64,000 bases of DNA from Saccharibacillus sacchari DSM 19268 (GCF_000585395.1 NZ_KK073875.1:3075674-3139673); one strand, 5' to 3'. Numbered from the stretch's first letter, positions 39,401-49,200 are shown. Numbers and translations are program-made. The notes: a model not told the origin generated them from the sequence alone.

Positions 39401-40345
39401 AGCGGAGGATTAGGCGAAAGAGGAAACCAAGGGAACTCGGATTACATTCCGCCGACCAACGGATTGGCTCCGTACTCCGTAAACGGTCTGTTCGGAGATC
39501 CGGCTATGTCCTCCGAGCGAATCGTTACGCCTTCGCAACGCGGCGAATTGACTCTTGCTTACAACAGCAACGTAGTCGAAGATGCCGGCACGACGATCTC
39601 GGTGTTCCACTACGGATCGGACAGACAATGGAAAAATATCGGCGGCGAAGTCGATGCCAAGAAACACACCGTTACCGTGCCGTTTGACGATTTCGGTTAT
39701 TACAAAGTCGTGAAGTTGAGCCGCAGCTACACGGACGTGACCAATCACGGTTGGGCGCGCAATATCTTGAACGGCATGTACTCGAAAGGCTTGATGAACA
39801 ATCTGCGATTCGATCAATTCGGTACGGACGATCAAACGACTCGCGGCGAGTTCGCGACATTGCTCGTCAAAGGCTTGCAGCTTCCGCTTAATTCGTCGGG
39901 CAAGCAAACCTTCGTCGATCTCGTGCCGGGCGCTCAATCCTCGACATGGGATTATGCCTCTATCGAAACAGCGGCCCGCGCAGGTATCGTCAGCGGCTTG
40001 ACCGATGGCGTATTTGCACCGGATCAGCCGATCAACCGCGAGCAGGCTGCGGTAATGATCACCCGCGCGCTCAAGCTCAAGACCGCTGCCAATGACGATA
40101 AGCTCAAAGCCTCAGCGGCAAAAGCTTTCCTGGATTCGACCAAAGCCGACAGCTATTCGCTTCCGTCCATCATGGCGGTAAACAGCGCCAAAATCATGTC
40201 GGGCGCGGCGGTCAGCGTTCCGGGACAAAAGAAAGCCAGCTTCAACTTTAACCCGAAAGCCAATCTGACTCGTTCGGAAGCTGCCAAGATCGCAGTAGCC
40301 CTGCTTCAGAAAGGTACCAAAATCTTCCCTAAAAACTTCAGTTAA
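36494..40345 (+). CDS. SLH-domain surface protein, 1283 residues
   Basis: Secreted cell-surface protein. A signal peptide is clear (basic MKSKFKSF, hydrophobic core, cleavage near GMAQA-AD, about residue 29). A long beta-rich, Thr/Ser/Asn-rich middle has no recognised catalytic motif. The last ~205 residues hold three SLH repeats (starting YTDVTNHGWARN, FVDLVPGAQSSTW and FLDSTKADSYS, each ending in a TRxE-like motif: TTRGEFA, NREQAAVM, TRSEAAKI) that would bind the pyruvylated wall polymer made by CsaB upstream. TTG start with AGGGGGAT close by. SLH repeats are C-terminal, unlike the main S-layer protein downstream. A surface scaffold or adhesin is the best guess; an enzyme cannot be excluded. 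Confidence 0.88.
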   Translation: MKSKFKSFISLLLAAALVITLIPGGMAQAADATTSFFSPDDSTLRNTVTLKLDSGTKPNRTNVPVVTNGNYSVSGSYFKVAGSTLSAEVRQLNENPTTGNWTQDSSKVTPGVINEDATSPDNRFNASLTLYPGMNMITFSGQQGSMTRSEVFYVLFDQVAYIESLQILGGSSPINLNEGTQVVVPLERITLRGKVQNSTSVTVSLNGAADQSTSLLADGSFFSPELKLSPGLNKLKFKIKNGSDSIVIDHELYYYDEANPFTSLTLKDANSDMDLLNDTPTWTSTTAPTLTGQVLIPDNGKTFASDGKIIVDPDATGAGQEATVVSEDVIQGTSGVVPTYRVVKFELKDMAFKQTNGVPDSPTQNHELRLTYGTTVNRGKAFSFTYQPGQTVITGLYYLPGYVSPTQLGAKQSLSGAEVNNSTFMIEVDTSSAPTTELLAKYLPTGVADINLELVETISPTKFVYRVTNFQNGTQNVRFQYKDATAYKDVKISFVSKNYIYVSNLQDGQTYTMNSSESKTIVVKGEYIGFDLQNAFFGAEVFVNGVTPTTASGFKADVKNDGKFTLSLGVSAATGPLVFGENRIVFTGTGKDDKGIGREIRKELRIYVVDENVSTVSNFIPASGKNRVELPTGQFSATDENVAKMFNLTTDFIFNNNKYTTSLKQHDLVARGSGAAQLVISQGTKQVFTLPIPTDANSAQGTGNFVYEGKTYVYEFAGSQKDFVLRIRDLLSENPGSYFYTLDLINDTGAKTSQKIEIVREVSAYRLLAPQPSVDGKYVVTRNYIHFDIEAEGATSVKFGKEEAIKRPDLGPDRFTYDYVGLKQDKSTAIKFTIEQAGGKINGEVDVYYTGTVAVDAAYMAPKVANKYSIFNKTLDLSFPKGTVLESTTLNGITKYYPDTKLMFGIADPADGVVERRNDYGNLIGFPGTGLTAAETNLPTWSIPDEYLLRFNSQENMRNFTPVSNVYWISGGLGERGNQGNSDYIPPTNGLAPYSVNGLFGDPAMSSERIVTPSQRGELTLAYNSNVVEDAGTTISVFHYGSDRQWKNIGGEVDAKKHTVTVPFDDFGYYKVVKLSRSYTDVTNHGWARNILNGMYSKGLMNNLRFDQFGTDDQTTRGEFATLLVKGLQLPLNSSGKQTFVDLVPGAQSSTWDYASIETAARAGIVSGLTDGVFAPDQPINREQAAVMITRALKLKTAANDDKLKASAAKAFLDSTKADSYSLPSIMAVNSAKIMSGAAVSVPGQKKASFNFNPKANLTRSEAAKIAVALLQKGTKIFPKNFS

Positions 40346-40374
40346 GCCTTAAGGAACAAGCTTCTGAACAAGCA

Positions 40375-40414
40375 AACCCCGAATCCGCCGCATGCGCAGA
40401 GTTCGGGGTTTTTT
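40375..40414 (+). terminator. Intrinsic terminator after the first SLH gene
   Basis: AACCCCGAA (40375-40383) pairs with TTCGGGGTT (40402-40410), followed by TTTT. Confidence 0.85.
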
Positions 40415-40514
40415 GTCGATTTTGGGAGCACTTCCAATAAGATTTTGTGTTTTGAATCGTTTTACGTTAAAATAGCGAATAACAATACTTACTGCGAAGG
40501 TGGAAATAGTTGCG

Positions 40515-40856
40515 ATGAAACCTATTAAGTCAAAAGCACAAATTGATTACATGAAAGCCAAAACGAAATTCGAAGAACGCTCGAAGGTTCTGGAAGCTCG
40601 CGTAGCCGAAGAACAACAGACTGCGGAAGTCGAACAGGAATTGATGGAGAAGCTGGTTGTCGATACCGGATTCCACGAAGCCTTCACGAACTTGGCGGAA
40701 GCCGAAAGCGAATTGATCTCTTGGTCGCACGCGACGATCAAACACGACAAGACGTATAAAGACAACAAAAAAGCGATCGACGAAATGTACGAGAAGCTGG
40801 ACGTCGATCCGCAAATGCGCGCGCGAATCATTCAACTGGCCCTGCGGATTCGTTAA
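40515..40856 (+). CDS. Small charged helical protein of unknown function
   Basis: 113-residue cytoplasmic protein with no signal peptide or membrane segment. Very rich in Glu, Lys, Ala and Asp, and probably all-helical with coiled-coil potential (KTKFEERSKVLEARVAEEQQ). I do not recognise the family; the size and helical character recall YlbF/YmcA-type proteins but no motif supports that. ATG 40515 has AAGGTGG 11 bases upstream. It stands alone between two SLH genes, with terminators on both sides, so it is a single-gene unit. Confidence 0.65.
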   Translation: MKPIKSKAQIDYMKAKTKFEERSKVLEARVAEEQQTAEVEQELMEKLVVDTGFHEAFTNLAEAESELISWSHATIKHDKTYKDNKKAIDEMYEKLDVDPQMRARIIQLALRIR

Positions 40857-40878
40857 TCCGAACGACTTCGTATATCGA

Positions 40879-40903
40879 ATGCTTCTATATAATATAGAAG
40901 CAT
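40879..40903. repeat. Perfect 12-bp palindrome downstream of the small helical gene
   Basis: ATGCTTCTATAT (40879-40890) is exactly mirrored at 40892-40903 around a single A. It is AT-rich and lacks a T-run; it could be a protein-binding operator for the S-layer promoter region or a transcription end in either direction. Confidence 0.6.
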
Positions 40904-40917
40904 CATATAGGCGACAG

Positions 40918-40945
40918 AAAAAGCGCCCGCGATGTGGCGCTTTTT
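40918..40945 (+). terminator. Intrinsic terminator after the small helical gene
   Basis: AAAAAGCGCC (40918-40927) pairs with GGCGCTTTTT (40936-40945). It is symmetric enough to act in both directions. Confidence 0.75.
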
Positions 40946-41188
40946 ACGTTTACAAAGCGAAGATGCGGTTTAATTAAATGAGTGGACCTACATAGTTATA
41001 GAAACACGTTTTTCGTGCGATGCAGCGTCTCTTAAAAAAAAGTAAAAAAAACTTTTAAAAAGTCGCAACTTTATTGCAACCTCCCGCGTCTAAGTCATTG
41101 AGTGTCAAAACAAGGCGCCAAAAACTCCCGATTTTCCAAAGATTGGCCGTAAAACCGTAAAGTTGTGTGCGCTTGTGCGAAAATGGAC

Positions 41189-41217
41189 TTTACGAGGGTT
41201 AGCGACCAATGTATAAT
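41189..41217 (+). promoter_or_regulatory. Sigma-A promoter of the S-layer gene
   Basis: TTTACG (41189-41194), 17-bp spacer, TATAAT (41212-41217). A strong A/T-tract region (about 41033-41066, runs of 8 A) lies about 125-155 bases upstream and may bend the DNA. The start codon is about 200 bases downstream, giving a long mRNA leader, as is usual for S-layer genes. Confidence 0.7.
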
Positions 41218-41328
41218 ACGAGAAGCGGGATGGGGCAATCCTTGTATTGCGCTACTTATCAACGTTTACAAGTTTCTGTGATACCCGTCACAGACCTCAT
41301 TTAATACTTAACACCTGCTCAACTCTGG

Positions 41329-41426
41329 AAAGGGGGTGCAATCAGCTAATGAGTAACATGAGCGAATGCGAACCAACTACAGACAAAAAAAACACATTTA
41401 CACTCCAAGGAGGAGAACAAAAAGGT
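41329..41426 (+). promoter_or_regulatory. S-layer mRNA leader with two in-frame ribosome-binding sites
   Basis: AAAGGGGGTG (41329-41338), a near-complete match to the anti-Shine-Dalgarno complement, precedes ATG 41349. A second site, AAGGAGGAG (41407-41415), precedes ATG 41427. Both ATGs are in the same frame with no stop between them, so a 26-residue longer precursor could be made from the first. Confidence 0.55.
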
Positions 41427-44400
41427 ATGAAGAAAATTGTATCCCTGGCCCTCTCCACGGCTATGGCTCTCTCGATGTTCGCTTCGGTCACTTCCGCAGC
41501 AACACTGTCGACACAAGAAAAGTATAACGCACTGGTAACTCAAGGTATCTTCGAAGGATACCCAGATGGTAACTCTTACCTCGACAAAGACATGACTCGT
41601 GCTGAGTTCGCGAAAGTCGTAGCTCTGTTGACTGGTCTGGACACTGCCGCTACTGGCACGAACACTTACCAAGACCAAAACTATGCGAACGCTTGGTACA
41701 AACCTTATGTAGAAGCAGTAACAAAAGCTGGCTACATGCAAGGTACTTCTACTGGAGCTAAAAAACTGTTCAACCCGAACGGTAAAGTAACAGTACAAGA
41801 AATGGCAGCTACCCTGGTACGCGCAGCTAAGCTGGAAGTTCCTACTACAGGAATCAACAACACTGCAGCAGCTTGGGCGAAAGGCGAAGTACAAGCAGCA
41901 ATCAACGCTGGTCTGGTTCCTGCAACTTCGAACTTCACTGCAGCAGCAACTCGCGGCCTGCTGGTTGACACAGCTTACGCTTTCCAAACAGCTGTTAACA
42001 AACCAGCCGTAGCTTCTTACGAAGTTCAAGACAACGGCGCAACTGTAGTCTTCACACTGGCTAACGGTGAGAAAGTAACAGTTAAGCCTGAGAAAGCACT
42101 GGTAGCTAACACAGCTACTACTGTGAACTTCAAATACGGTGAGTTCGAGTACAGCGAAAGCGTAACTTGGACTGTAACTGACGCTACTGAAGCTTCGAGC
42201 GCAGCAGCAACTAACCTGAAACAAGTTATGGTAACATTCAACGGTAAAGTAAGTGCTTCTTCCGCTGAAAACATCAATAACTACACAGTTTCCGGCAGAA
42301 CAATCGACAGCGCTAGCCTGTCCGAAGACGGCCGCGTAGTTACTCTGCTTCTGGCAGCTGAAACTGACGGTACGAACTCGAACACTCTCGTAGCTAACCG
42401 CGAGACTAACGTAGTCGTACGCAACATCATGCCAAGCACTGGCACAACTGCACTGGCTACTAAGACTCTGGCGTTCACGCCTGCTGACGTTGCGGTTCCT
42501 ACTGTAACTGAAGTTAAAGGTCTGGGAACTCGTGCATTCCAAGTAACGTTCAGCGAGCCAGTTCGTCAATCCGACCTGCGCGCAGCTAACTTCTCCGTTG
42601 ACGGCCGTGCAATCGCCGGTACTTACAACTATGCTTACCCGAACAGCGTAATCGTTGAGACTCCGCTGACTGAAGGAACGCACACTGTACGTATCAGCGG
42701 CGTATCCGACTACTCGGGTCTGACAATGGTTCCTACGGAGCAAACGTTCACAGTAGCAGCTGACACTGCAGTAGCGAAAGCTGTATCCGCAGTAGCAACT
42801 GACCTGAACCGTGTTGTCGTTACTTTCGACAAGCCAGTTAAGAGCGTAAGCGGCGCTTATGCTAACGTAACGGGTAACAATGCTAATACTCCAATTACCG
42901 TAAACGGTAACCGTGTAACGCTGAACTTCGCTGCAAACAAAACACTGAACTACGGCGCTAACAACATCGTTCTGTCGAACGTGGTTGATTACAACGGTAA
43001 CGTAGGCAGTGCTTCGGTCAGCGTAACTCCAACGTTCGATCTGGTTGCACCGACTGTAACTAGCGTTGAATTCTCGCAATCTGGTTCGACTTACTTTGCA
43101 GAAATCAACCTGAGCAAGAATGTTACAGAAGCTTCGGCTCAAATCCTGGGCAACTACGTACTGAAAAACTCCCGTGGTGAAGTAGTAACAGGCAACGGAC
43201 GCAATGCTTCCGGTAACCCAACTACTACACCTACCCTGATCAACCAAGGCAGAACTGTACGTGTTAACTTGGGTGCAGGTCTGACTGAAAACTTCTACAC
43301 TCTGACTGTATCCGGTCTGCGTGATGCAACATTTGCAGGTAACGTACTGTTGCCTTACACAGCTACTCTTGATCGCAACGTTGCTGCAACTGGAAGCATC
43401 GTTCGCTCGTGGGCACAAAACGGTTACGTATATGTAGAGTTCAACAAAGCTGTTGCAACTAGTGGTACAGGCAACGCTCTGGACCCAGCTAAATACACAA
43501 TCACCGGTGCTACTGTGGACGGTACTCAACGTCTGACAACTCGTAGCGCTGACGTAGAAACTTACGGTGCTAACACTGTACGTATCTACGCTAGAAACGT
43601 CAATACGGATCTGGTAACACCAGCACGTACGGTAACTGCGAACTATGTAGCAGACGCTAACGGAACTTACTTCCAAAACGCAACTGGTGGTTATGCAGTA
43701 ACATCGCCAATCACTGCTGCTAACGAAAGACCAACTGTTGTAGCAACTAACAACACTGTTGAAGCTACTTCGAGAAGCTCGGTTGCTGTAACATTCACAG
43801 CTCCACTGGCTTCGGTAAGAGCGAGCGACTTCACAATCGTTAACGCTTCGGGTACTGTAGTAGCAACTGCTGTTGGCTATGAACTGAGCAATAACAACAG
43901 AACAGTAACTTTGGACTTTAACGATCAAATTCCAGCAACATATACACCAGGTTCGCTGCAACTGCGTATTGCTAATACTTCGGGTACAGTTGACCAGTTC
44001 GGTAACTCTGCTACTGTAGGAACAACCCCAATCACAGTAGTTAACGCTATCCGTCCTACAGTAACTGCTGGTCCAACATTTGTTAACCAAGTTAATGCTA
44101 CTACTGGAGCAAATGCTGCTAACCAAAGAATTATCACTCTTTCGTTCACTGCAAGCCAAAATGTAAATGGTTCTGCTCTGACTAACGCGCCAGGAGCATT
44201 CTCGGTAAACTCCAGTAACGGTTCGGCTGTTTCGGTCGAAGCTGTACGCGTAACTAACGGTACTACTGCATTCGAAGTTGATGTAAGAGCTCCTCGTACA
44301 GATGTTGGAACTCTGGCAGTTTCGTTGAACGGTACTACAAATGAACAGTCCCGTTTCATCGTAGCTGATACTGCTTCTGCACCAGCATTGGCAGGATTTG

Positions 44401-44753
44401 ATTCCCGTACAATCACAAACATCGATTCTATTGCTGCAGCAACAGTAGTAAGTGCTCAAACTACTAGTGCTACAACGGCAACAATTGAATTTAGCCGTGA
44501 TGTTAACATCACGCCTGCATCTGCGGGACAATTCACTGTAGCCGGTGCGACTCCAACAGATCCACGTATTCCTGCTACTTCTGCAACTGTAGTTGATGAT
44601 GTAATCACATTGACATTCGCAGCTCCAGTATTCGTTACTGGTGTAAACTCTGAAGTACAGTACGCACCAGGAGCAACTGCTGCTGATCGTCTGGTAAGTG
44701 ATCAAGGGCAAGAAAGCCCTAGCTTCACACAAATTCTGACTTCTAACTTCTAA
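41427..44753 (+). CDS. Probable main S-layer protein with N-terminal SLH domains
   Basis: 1108-residue secreted surface protein. Signal peptide MKKIVSLALSTAMALSMFAS with cleavage near VTSA-AT (about residue 24-25). Three SLH repeats occupy about residues 26-200 (EGYPDGNSYLDKDMTRAEFA; YANAWYKPYVEAVTKAGYMQG; the third is more degenerate). The rest is repetitive Ig-like beta domains rich in Thr, Val, Ala and Asn with very few Lys and no Cys, typical of self-assembling arrays. Wobble usage differs sharply from the neighbours (GTA, ACT, GCT, AAC favoured), a sign of selection for very high expression. Own promoter, long leader and strong terminator. N-terminal SLH placement and these signals make it the best candidate for the array-forming protein. 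Confidence 0.88.
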   Translation: MKKIVSLALSTAMALSMFASVTSAATLSTQEKYNALVTQGIFEGYPDGNSYLDKDMTRAEFAKVVALLTGLDTAATGTNTYQDQNYANAWYKPYVEAVTKAGYMQGTSTGAKKLFNPNGKVTVQEMAATLVRAAKLEVPTTGINNTAAAWAKGEVQAAINAGLVPATSNFTAAATRGLLVDTAYAFQTAVNKPAVASYEVQDNGATVVFTLANGEKVTVKPEKALVANTATTVNFKYGEFEYSESVTWTVTDATEASSAAATNLKQVMVTFNGKVSASSAENINNYTVSGRTIDSASLSEDGRVVTLLLAAETDGTNSNTLVANRETNVVVRNIMPSTGTTALATKTLAFTPADVAVPTVTEVKGLGTRAFQVTFSEPVRQSDLRAANFSVDGRAIAGTYNYAYPNSVIVETPLTEGTHTVRISGVSDYSGLTMVPTEQTFTVAADTAVAKAVSAVATDLNRVVVTFDKPVKSVSGAYANVTGNNANTPITVNGNRVTLNFAANKTLNYGANNIVLSNVVDYNGNVGSASVSVTPTFDLVAPTVTSVEFSQSGSTYFAEINLSKNVTEASAQILGNYVLKNSRGEVVTGNGRNASGNPTTTPTLINQGRTVRVNLGAGLTENFYTLTVSGLRDATFAGNVLLPYTATLDRNVAATGSIVRSWAQNGYVYVEFNKAVATSGTGNALDPAKYTITGATVDGTQRLTTRSADVETYGANTVRIYARNVNTDLVTPARTVTANYVADANGTYFQNATGGYAVTSPITAANERPTVVATNNTVEATSRSSVAVTFTAPLASVRASDFTIVNASGTVVATAVGYELSNNNRTVTLDFNDQIPATYTPGSLQLRIANTSGTVDQFGNSATVGTTPITVVNAIRPTVTAGPTFVNQVNATTGANAANQRIITLSFTASQNVNGSALTNAPGAFSVNSSNGSAVSVEAVRVTNGTTAFEVDVRAPRTDVGTLAVSLNGTTNEQSRFIVADTASAPALAGFDSRTITNIDSIAAATVVSAQTTSATTATIEFSRDVNITPASAGQFTVAGATPTDPRIPATSATVVDDVITLTFAAPVFVTGVNSEVQYAPGATAADRLVSDQGQESPSFTQILTSNF

Positions 44754-44767
44754 GAATTAATTCTCTA

Positions 44768-44800
44768 AAAGCCTCGGCATATGCCGAGGCTTTTTCTTTT
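44768..44800 (+). terminator. Intrinsic terminator of the S-layer gene
   Basis: AAAGCCTCGGCAT (44768-44780) is followed directly by its perfect reverse complement (44781-44793) and a T-rich run. Confidence 0.92.
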
Positions 44801-44804
44801 CCAA

Positions 44805-44833
44805 TTGACACCTCCCCCCAAATCCTTTACCAT
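44805..44833 (+). promoter_or_regulatory. Sigma-A promoter of metK
   Basis: Perfect TTGACA (44805-44810), 17-bp spacer, TACCAT (44828-44833). It lies immediately behind the S-layer terminator. Confidence 0.65.
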
Positions 44834-44855
44834 TACAACCGAGGATGGAACACCC

Positions 44856-44889
44856 AACCTTCCCCTTTACCGGGCAAGGTTCGTTTTTT
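44856..44889 (+). promoter_or_regulatory. Terminator-like hairpin in the metK leader
   Basis: AACCTT (44856-44861) pairs with AAGGTT (44876-44881), extended inside by CCC/GGG, and six T follow at 44884-44889. Placed about 20 bases after the expected transcription start and 43 bases before the metK start codon, it could attenuate metK. The leader is too short for a SAM-I riboswitch. Confidence 0.45.
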
Positions 44890-44931
44890 GTATACGGGAA
44901 TTTTTGCAACAACTCAAGGAGGTACACGCTT

Positions 44932-46134
44932 ATGTCGCTTCAAGGACGGCGTTTGTTTACGTCCGAATCCGTAACGGAAGGTCATCCGGATAAGATCTGT
45001 GACCAAATTTCCGATGCGGTATTGGATGCCTTTTTAGCTAATGATCCGAATGCTCGGGTCGCTTGCGAAGTCTCGGTCGCTACGGGACTTGTACTGGTGA
45101 TCGGCGAGATCAGCACGAGATCGGAATACGTCGATATTCCCGCGATCGTACGCAATACGATCAAGGAAATCGGATATACCCGTGCCAAATACGGATTCGA
45201 TTACAATACATGCGCAGTGTTGACTTCCCTTAACGAGCAGTCGGCGGATATCGCGCAAGGCGTAAACTCGGCTCTGGAGACTCGCGATCCGGAACAGATG
45301 AAGCTTGAGACGGAAAACATCGGCGCCGGTGACCAGGGACTCATGTTCGGCTTCGCGTCGAATGAGACACCGGAATTGATGCCGCTTCCGATCGCTTTGT
45401 CGCACCGTATCGCGCGCCGCTTGGCCGAAGTACGGAAGAACGGCACGTTGGAATATTTGCGTCCTGACGGTAAAACGCAGGTCACGATCGAGTATGACGG
45501 CGATACGCCGGTTCGCGTCGATACGATCGTCGTTTCGACGCAGCATGCGGAAGAAATCACGTTGGAGCAAATTCAGCGCGATATCAAAGAACATGTGATT
45601 TTGTCCGTCGTTCCGGCTGAACTGTTGGACGACGAGACCAAATACTTCATTAACCCGACGGGACGCTTCGTGATTGGCGGACCGCAAGGGGATGCCGGCT
45701 TGACCGGACGCAAAATCATCGTCGATACGTATGGCGGTTATGCGCGTCACGGCGGCGGCGCCTTCTCGGGCAAAGATCCGACGAAAGTGGACCGTTCGGC
45801 GGCTTATGCGGCGCGTTATGTCGCGAAGAACTTGGTTGCGGCTGGCTTGGCCGACAAATGCGAGATTCAGCTTGCCTATGCGATCGGCGTAGCCAATCCG
45901 GTATCGATCAGCGTCGATACGTACGGAACCGGCAAAGTCAGCGAAGAGACGTTGGTGCAGCTCGTGCGCGACAACTTCGACCTGCGCCCGACCGGCATTA
46001 TTCGCATGCTGGATCTGCGTCGTCCGATCTACAGACAGACGGCTGCATACGGCCACTTCGGTCGTACCGACCTCGATTTGCCGTGGGAACGTACAGACAA
46101 AGCGGAAGAACTGAAAGCTCAAGCCGGCGATTGA
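44932..46134 (+). CDS. metK: S-adenosylmethionine synthetase
   Basis: Makes S-adenosylmethionine from ATP and methionine in the cytoplasm. 400 residues, as in B. subtilis. Motifs are [20 protein letters not shown] at the N-terminus, [12 protein letters not shown], and the phosphate-binding [22 protein letters not shown] with AAGGAGG upstream. It is a housekeeping gene embedded between two surface-protein genes, with its own promoter and terminator. Confidence 0.97.
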   Translation: MSLQGRRLFTSESVTEGHPDKICDQISDAVLDAFLANDPNARVACEVSVATGLVLVIGEISTRSEYVDIPAIVRNTIKEIGYTRAKYGFDYNTCAVLTSLNEQSADIAQGVNSALETRDPEQMKLETENIGAGDQGLMFGFASNETPELMPLPIALSHRIARRLAEVRKNGTLEYLRPDGKTQVTIEYDGDTPVRVDTIVVSTQHAEEITLEQIQRDIKEHVILSVVPAELLDDETKYFINPTGRFVIGGPQGDAGLTGRKIIVDTYGGYARHGGGAFSGKDPTKVDRSAAYAARYVAKNLVAAGLADKCEIQLAYAIGVANPVSISVDTYGTGKVSEETLVQLVRDNFDLRPTGIIRMLDLRRPIYRQTAAYGHFGRTDLDLPWERTDKAEELKAQAGD

Positions 46135-46154
46135 TTGAATAGTTGGCCAAATGA

Positions 46155-46185
46155 GAACCCTCCTAATATCAGGGGGGTTCTTTTT
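46155..46185 (+). terminator. Intrinsic terminator after metK
   Basis: GAACCC (46155-46160) pairs with GGGTTC (46175-46180), with extra C/G pairs inside, followed by TTTTT. Confidence 0.8.
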
Positions 46186-46275
46186 GCGTTTTCCCAAGCT
46201 TTCCCTAACATTCTTGCTTGCTCAAGCCGACAAATAAAGAGAATATGTTTTGTGGGAGAAAGGAAGGGAATAACG

Positions 46276-49200
46276 ATGAAAAACAAAATTGCCGCAGGAC
46301 TGGTATGCGTACTGGCGGCCAATTTGCTTGCAGCCGGACCTATTCCGATCACCGGGAGCTTTTCCGTGGTTCAGGCAGCCGGAGAAACAGCAAGCCTGGA
46401 AAGCGTTTATTTCCCGACAACGGCAGCCGTATCGCCGTATCCGGCGTTGTCGGTTACTTTTAAATCCGCCGTACAGCCTGGAGACGCGCTGACGACCAAG
46501 TTCTTCACCGTCAAAGCCGACGATGCGACTGTTTTTACGGTTCGCGGGGACAAAATGCGCGTAGCTTCGGACGGACTGCGTGTCGATCTGCCTTTGGAAA
46601 ATGCGGAATGGGTTAATAGCAATAACCAAGCGCTTGCAGCGGATACCGATTATTACGTCGAAGCATCCGAAGGCATCTTGAAGACCAAGCCGGCAGCCAG
46701 CCAGGATGCTTCTGTTCCTTGGGCGGGCATTCCTTCCGGAAACAAGACGGCATGGGCTTTCCATACCGCGCTTACGGATAACGCAGCACCCAAGCTGATC
46801 GTCCAATCGCCGAAAACAGGTGCTATAGCCGTTACGGTGACATCGAAGCTCGTGTTGGATTTCGACGAAACGGTAAACTTCGACGAGACGAAAATCGCCG
46901 ACTTGAAGATCGCCAAGCTTCAGAGCAACGGCACGCCGGGAACAGCGGTCTCATTGAAGGCTGAACAGATCAAAGGTACAGGTACATCCCGTATCACGAT
47001 CGAGGGTCTGACACTGGACAATGCAGCGGATTACCAGGTCACCTACCCTGCAGGAGTCTTCAAGGATATGGCAGGAAATTCTGCTGCAGCTGTGGCTAAC
47101 GGGAGTTGGAAATTCCGCACGATCTCCACCGATGAAAATCCGCCGGTCGTCAATGCGTTTTCGCCACGTCCGGGCTTGGTGGGAGCCGACCTGAACGCTC
47201 CGTTTACGTTGACGTTCTCCCAGCCCGTGAAGCCTGCGGCCGACAGCGAGAAGAAAACGGTCAAAATCTACCGACTGGATAATAATCAACTGGTACAGAC
47301 CGTAAGTGCTTCTTCGCTTACGCCGTCCGCAGCCTATTCGCGCAGCGTGCAAGTTCCGCATGACGCGCTTGTTCGCGGAACGTCGTATTACGTGACCGTC
47401 GATCCGGGAGCGTTCGTCGATCTGGACGGCCGTCCGTATGCCGGAACGGCAAGCACGAGCGAATGGACGTTTACGACGACCGGAGACGCGTTGACGTTGA
47501 CGGCGCTAAGTCCGGCCAACGGAGCCGTCGGCGTAGCGCGAACGAATAATCTTCAGCTTTCCTTCAGCCGTCCTGTTCATTTGTCTTCGGTTGAGGGTAC
47601 ATCCGTAACCGTAACCCGCAGCGGCGGAACGGTGCACGAGACGCTGCCGCTTAGCGGGCAGCAGGTGTCCGGATTCGGAACCTCGACCTTGAAGATCGCG
47701 ATGACCAAGCCGCTGGAAGCGGGATACGTCTATACGGTCGCGCTGACGAACGGCTCGCTTGAAGATGCGGAAGGCAATGCTTTTCCGAGCAGCAGCAAGC
47801 CGTTGACCTGGTCTTTTACTACGGTAACCGACGGACAGTCGATCTCGATGACTTCGCTTATGCCGAATGACCGCAGCGTTGACGTGCAGTTGGATACGCC
47901 GATCCGTATTGCGTTTAACCGGAATATCGCGGTGGGCAACGGAACCGTCTCTTTGAATAAAGCAACCGGAACCGGGAGCAAGATAGCCGCGCAGGTATCG
48001 GTGAATCCGTCGAACGCTCGCGAATTGCTGATCGTGCCTTCGTCGGCGCTCGAACCGGCAACTTCGTATTACGTGGATCTGCCTGCCGGATCGGTGACAG
48101 ACGCGGTGAGTACGGGCATTCAATTTGCGGGACTCAAAGGTCAGGAACAATGGAGTTTCCGCACGATCGCGGCCGATACGACTGTGCCGACGGTTCAGAG
48201 CGCCGTAATGAACAGCAGCAATCAGATTCGTTTGGCTTATAATAAGCAGTTGGACAGCGTAAGCTATCCGCTGTTGAGCAGCTACTCGGTGACGGTCAAC
48301 GGCGAAAAGCGCGGTCTGAACGATATTTTCGTCAGAGGCGAGAGCGTCTATCTGACTCTGGATACCGGAGCGGCGGTCGGACAGGACGTTAAAGTCTCTT
48401 ATACGCCGGATGTGCGTCCGCTGCGAGATCTCAAAGGCAACAAAGCCGCGGCTTTGACCGGCTATGCCGTGAAAAACAATATCGAAACCGCTCTGCCCAA
48501 GCCCGTGGAAGGCACGGCGTATTCCCGCAGCATCAATCTGACGTTTGCCAGCAACCTGGGGCCGGTCGACAATCGGGCGTATCAGCAGTTCTCGGCGACG
48601 GCGGACGGGGGATATATCGGGATCGAAGGCATCACCTACAGCGCCAAATCGATTACCCTGTATACAAGTTCCACGATTCCGGACGGTTCGATCGTAAGCG
48701 TCAGCTATACGCCTGGATCTTATCCGATCAAGGATGCGTCGGGACAAAATTTATCGGGATTCCAGTCGTTCAATGTCCGCAACTTGCTGGATCGCCGCCC
48801 GCCGGAGTTCGTTTCGGCGGAGCTGTCGGGCAAAGAATTGATTTTGAACTATAATGAAGCGCTAGCGACGGACAAGCTGCCGACCAACAGTCAGTTTTCG
48901 GTGCTGGCTAACGGGCTGCCGGTTTATGTGACGGGAGTCGCGGTAGACGGCCAGAAAGTCCGTCTGACATTGGCTTCTTCCTTGATTGCCGCGAACGGAG
49001 TCAGCGTCTCCTATGTGCCGGGCGTATTGAAGCTCACCGACCTTAATCTGAATGCGGCAGGGTATCTCAATCTTCAACCGGTAGGCGCCGCCACGGGAAC
49101 AAGCGGGATTCGTTCCGCGACCGTGAACGGCACTGCCCTGCAAATCACGTTCACGGGAGCGCTGATGGGGACAACCAATCCGCAATCCGCGCAGTTCAGC

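Noticed and set aside
41247..41348. Upstream extension of the S-layer frame to 41247
   Set aside because: It begins right behind the promoter without a ribosome-binding site; only the ATGs at 41349 and 41427 have one.
41346..44732. A 1128-codon open frame antisense to the S-layer gene
   Set aside because: Its Cys/Ser/Tyr-heavy product is a by-product of the biased codon use of the sense gene. It has no signal, no domain and no ribosome-binding site, and overlaps the S-layer gene almost completely.
44834..44931. SAM-I riboswitch before metK
   Set aside because: The leader is too short and lacks the conserved multi-stem core.
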